DNA from: PMG-095 sp037200885
GTDB lineage: Bacteria; Myxococcota_A; Polyangia; Polyangiales; Polyangiaceae
Direction: 5' to 3'
Assembly (NCBI GenBank): GCA_037200885.1
Contig: JBBCIN010000003.1
Span: 1-64,000 of the forward strand
DNA: 64,000 bases
Position numbers and translations under genes: made by a program. A model generated the notes under the pieces. The model had not been told where the DNA came from, did no database searches, and saw nothing but the letters and a program-made list of their open reading frames with translations. Each line of letters starts with the position of its first letter. Positions within the stretch are counted from its first letter, which is position 1. Shown here piece after piece: positions 62,337-64,000 of this stretch.

Positions 62337-63413
62337 CTAGTCGGCGGCTACCAGGACGTTACCATCGCTCGAGTAATAAAGGCGGTCGCATTTGGCGTCC
62401 GGGACTGCGCCCGTACGCGTGTCGAGATCGACCACGGTGTACAGGGGAGCGTCGGGGCGATCGCGAAAACGCGCCATTTGCTTTCCGTTGCCTTCATCGA
62501 GGTAAAAGAGCGTGCGTGAATCACTGGACAGCGCGCTGGGTAGAGCGCGGGCGGCAGTAGTTCCGTCGAACAAATCCTGACTGATGCTGTCGGGCATCGC
62601 CCAGCCGTTCATCGTCCACGTGGACTCGTAAACGACTGAAACGCCGGCGAAGCCGGCTGGGAAACCGGCCGTCGGCTCGGGCGTAAAGGCGGCAAAAACG
62701 AAGCTCTTGCCATCCGGGGCCAAGACCGGAGCCGCGTAGTGCTGCATGGTTTGAAGCGCGCGTTGGTTGATGCCAGTGAACGCCGTGTCGTCCGGCGTAG
62801 CATCGAACGATGCGCTCCGCGAAGTCCGAGTGAAAGCGGCAAAGCTTTGCCCAGTCGTCGCCAACAGTACCAAAGTCTTGCCGTCGGCGCTGAGCGCGAC
62901 GCCGGCATCGACGGCGTATCCATCGGGAATCGTCATCGCTTCTGCGACGCCGAATGCGGCGCTCGCAAGGTCGCGATGCGCGCGCATCACGCTTTGGTCG
63001 CGGACGAACAGGATGTCCAACTCATCGGGCGTGATCGCCAAGAGCTGCTCGTTTGCGTCGGTCGAAATTCCGTCGAGCGGCGTGGGGTTCGCCCACTCCG
63101 CGTCTTCTGAACAAGCGCCAGGTGCGACGGGGATGATCATTCCCTCTTCGAAGGAACCTCCCGCGCCGCCCTCTCCTCCGACACTTCCGGCGGCGCCGGC
63201 CGCGCCGCCGTCATCGCTCTCGCCGGCGGCACCGCCGTCTACGCTGCCGCCTGCGCCGCTCTTGCCGACCGACGCGCGCCCGCCTGCGCCACCGTGTGAC
63301 GACGCGCCACCACTACCGAGCGACGGCGCGTGCTGGTCGGAATTCGACGAGCAGGCCGCGCCCAAGCAGAGCGTAATACCCAGCGCCGTGAGCGTCAGCG
63401 GGTGGCGGTTCAT
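62337..63413 (-). CDS. lipoprotein with TolB/WD40-like repeats
   Basis: This 358-residue protein starts at ATG 63413, sharing ATGA with the previous gene. The signal ends LCLGAAC (Cys21), and a Gly/Ala/Ser-rich linker rich in GGAGG-type units follows to about residue 90. The body has TolB/PD40-like blades such as SADGKTLVLLAT, APDGKSFVFAAF, SSDSRTLFYLDE and SSDGNVLVAAD, each with an SxDGxxL core. It should fold as a beta-propeller outside the cell, perhaps as a partner of the upstream gene product. No enzyme motif is visible. Confidence 0.8.
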   Translation of the reverse strand: MNRHPLTLTALGITLCLGAACSSNSDQHAPSLGSGGASSHGGAGGRASVGKSGAGGSVDGGAAGESDDGGAAGAAGSVGGEGGAGGSFEEGMIIPVAPGACSEDAEWANPTPLDGISTDANEQLLAITPDELDILFVRDQSVMRAHRDLASAAFGVAEAMTIPDGYAVDAGVALSADGKTLVLLATTGQSFAAFTRTSRSASFDATPDDTAFTGINQRALQTMQHYAAPVLAPDGKSFVFAAFTPEPTAGFPAGFAGVSVVYESTWTMNGWAMPDSISQDLFDGTTAARALPSALSSDSRTLFYLDEGNGKQMARFRDRPDAPLYTVVDLDTRTGAVPDAKCDRLYYSSDGNVLVAAD

Positions 63414-64000
63414 TCGGCCGGCACGCAGCTGTAATTCTGACGCCAATTGGTCAGGGTCGGGCTAGCGCTGAGCGAATCGTTCGGGACCATGCGAATCGTT
63501 ACCTTCAAGTATTGTTGAGACTTGAGGCCGGCAGCGAGCAAGAGCGCGCCGACATCGCTACCGATCCAGCTCGTGTTCGAAGCGCCCGTGGCAGTACCGA
63601 GCTTGACCACGCCAGGAATATTTACGGTCGCGGGATAGACCGGCACCGTCGCAAAGTCCGTCCCTGTTGCAGACGTCTGCGCATAGAACTCGATCTTGGA
63701 GTTGGCACTGGGCGTAATGGTCTCCCAATCGAAGAAACGCCACACGGCCTTCGTACCCGTATCGCAGACGGCTTGGTACTTTCGCTCGTAGTTGGCCGGC
63801 GCCGGGAGCAAAATCGCCGGCGGCGGCGAGCAGGTGCCGGTCAAGCACACCGAACCGAGGCAACAGTCGTTGGTGACGGCGCACACGCCACCGTTCGCCA
63901 CGCACATGCCAACCGGTGGTGCCGAACTGCAATGGCGAGTCGGAGGATCGGTGACGGGCGTATCGATCTTGCAAACGGCGGTCTTCGGACTCGCGAGGCC
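63410..64000 (-). CDS. secreted Cys-rich protein, 5' part outside the window
   Basis: The frame is open to the right edge of the window, so the start lies beyond 64000. The visible 196 residues include a Cys-rich segment with paired cysteines (MCVANGGVCAVTNDCCLGSV, then CLTGTC) typical of Dickkopf-like or conotoxin-like modules seen in myxobacterial surface proteins. A beta-rich domain follows (KIEFYAQTSATG, GVVKLGTATGASNTSWIG), ending YSCVPAE. A 4-base overlap couples it to the TolB-like lipoprotein gene. An ATG at 63907 exists inside, but there is no sign that it is the start. Confidence 0.75.
   Translation of the reverse strand, partial: GLASPKTAVCKIDTPVTDPPTRHCSSAPPVGMCVANGGVCAVTNDCCLGSVCLTGTCSPPPAILLPAPANYERKYQAVCDTGTKAVWRFFDWETITPSANSKIEFYAQTSATGTDFATVPVYPATVNIPGVVKLGTATGASNTSWIGSDVGALLLAAGLKSQQYLKVTIRMVPNDSLSASPTLTNWRQNYSCVPAE

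Noticed and set aside
1..64000. CRISPR arrays, prophage, toxin-antitoxin or defence genes
   Set aside because: No spaced repeats, integrase, phage structural genes or recognised defence proteins were seen anywhere in the window.

Overview
The window reads as chromosomal sequence from a high-GC, Gram-negative bacterium, most likely a myxobacterium (Myxococcota, probably Polyangiales). This is inferred from five traits: GC-rich third codon positions, many lipoproteins with Gly/Ser/Ala-rich spacers behind the lipobox, frequent GTG starts with 4-base GTGA/ATGA overlaps, a B12-binding MerR regulator of the CarH type, and plant-polysaccharide hydrolases. It was not confirmed by any search. I saw no rRNA, tRNA, CRISPR array, insertion sequence or integrase.

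Layout. 1-1.9 kb: Anbu proteasome-like peptidase and a transglutaminase-like protein, then a 57-residue ORF. 1.9-9.3 kb: a fibronectin/discoidin lipoprotein, a coupled peroxiredoxin-DsbA pair, an AraC regulator, a methyltransferase, an EamA exporter and a lipoprotein. 9.3-24 kb: a surface-glycan region with an OafA-type acyltransferase, three polytopic GT-C-like membrane proteins, two GT4 glycosyltransferases, a UPF0104/AglD-type membrane protein, an amino-sugar-type methyltransferase, GDP-mannose 4,6-dehydratase, a perosamine-synthase-like aminotransferase and a small cupin-like protein. Gmd plus the aminotransferase would give GDP-perosamine.

24-40.5 kb, mostly minus strand: a lipoprotein peroxiredoxin, a conserved 492-residue protein of unknown function, a glycine decarboxylase subunit (GcvPB) coupled to an HExxH membrane protein, and a housekeeping run of hemC, purM, an FtsX/LolD-type ABC exporter, pyrD, hemA, a CcsA/HemX-type protein, a LysM protein and a coiled-coil lipoprotein. 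40.6-44.5 kb: pssA, two tandem SPFH proteins, a cysteine-free glutaredoxin-fold protein and a cytochrome P460-type protein. 44.7-48.3 kb: an ABC-F ATPase coupled to a glutaredoxin-domain lipoprotein, then the CarH-type regulator.

48.4-64 kb: a GH44 glycosidase, a SMUG1-type uracil-DNA glycosylase, Lgt with a long acidic tail, OsmC, a 5'-nucleotidase-type lipoprotein, Hsp33, PurU, a broken lipoprotein gene (one frameshift plus one in-frame stop that lies inside a hairpin), a TPP riboswitch with thiC, a DUF952 protein, a GH10 xylanase lipoprotein, and two lipoprotein or secreted genes, the last running off the window.

I found no clear-cut new defence, mobile or biosynthetic system. The items most worth following are the damaged gene at 56.9-58.4 kb, the cysteine-less monothiol-glutaredoxin homologue, the paired SPFH genes, the GcvPB/HExxH pair, the glycan region, and the CarH-type regulator without carotenoid genes nearby.
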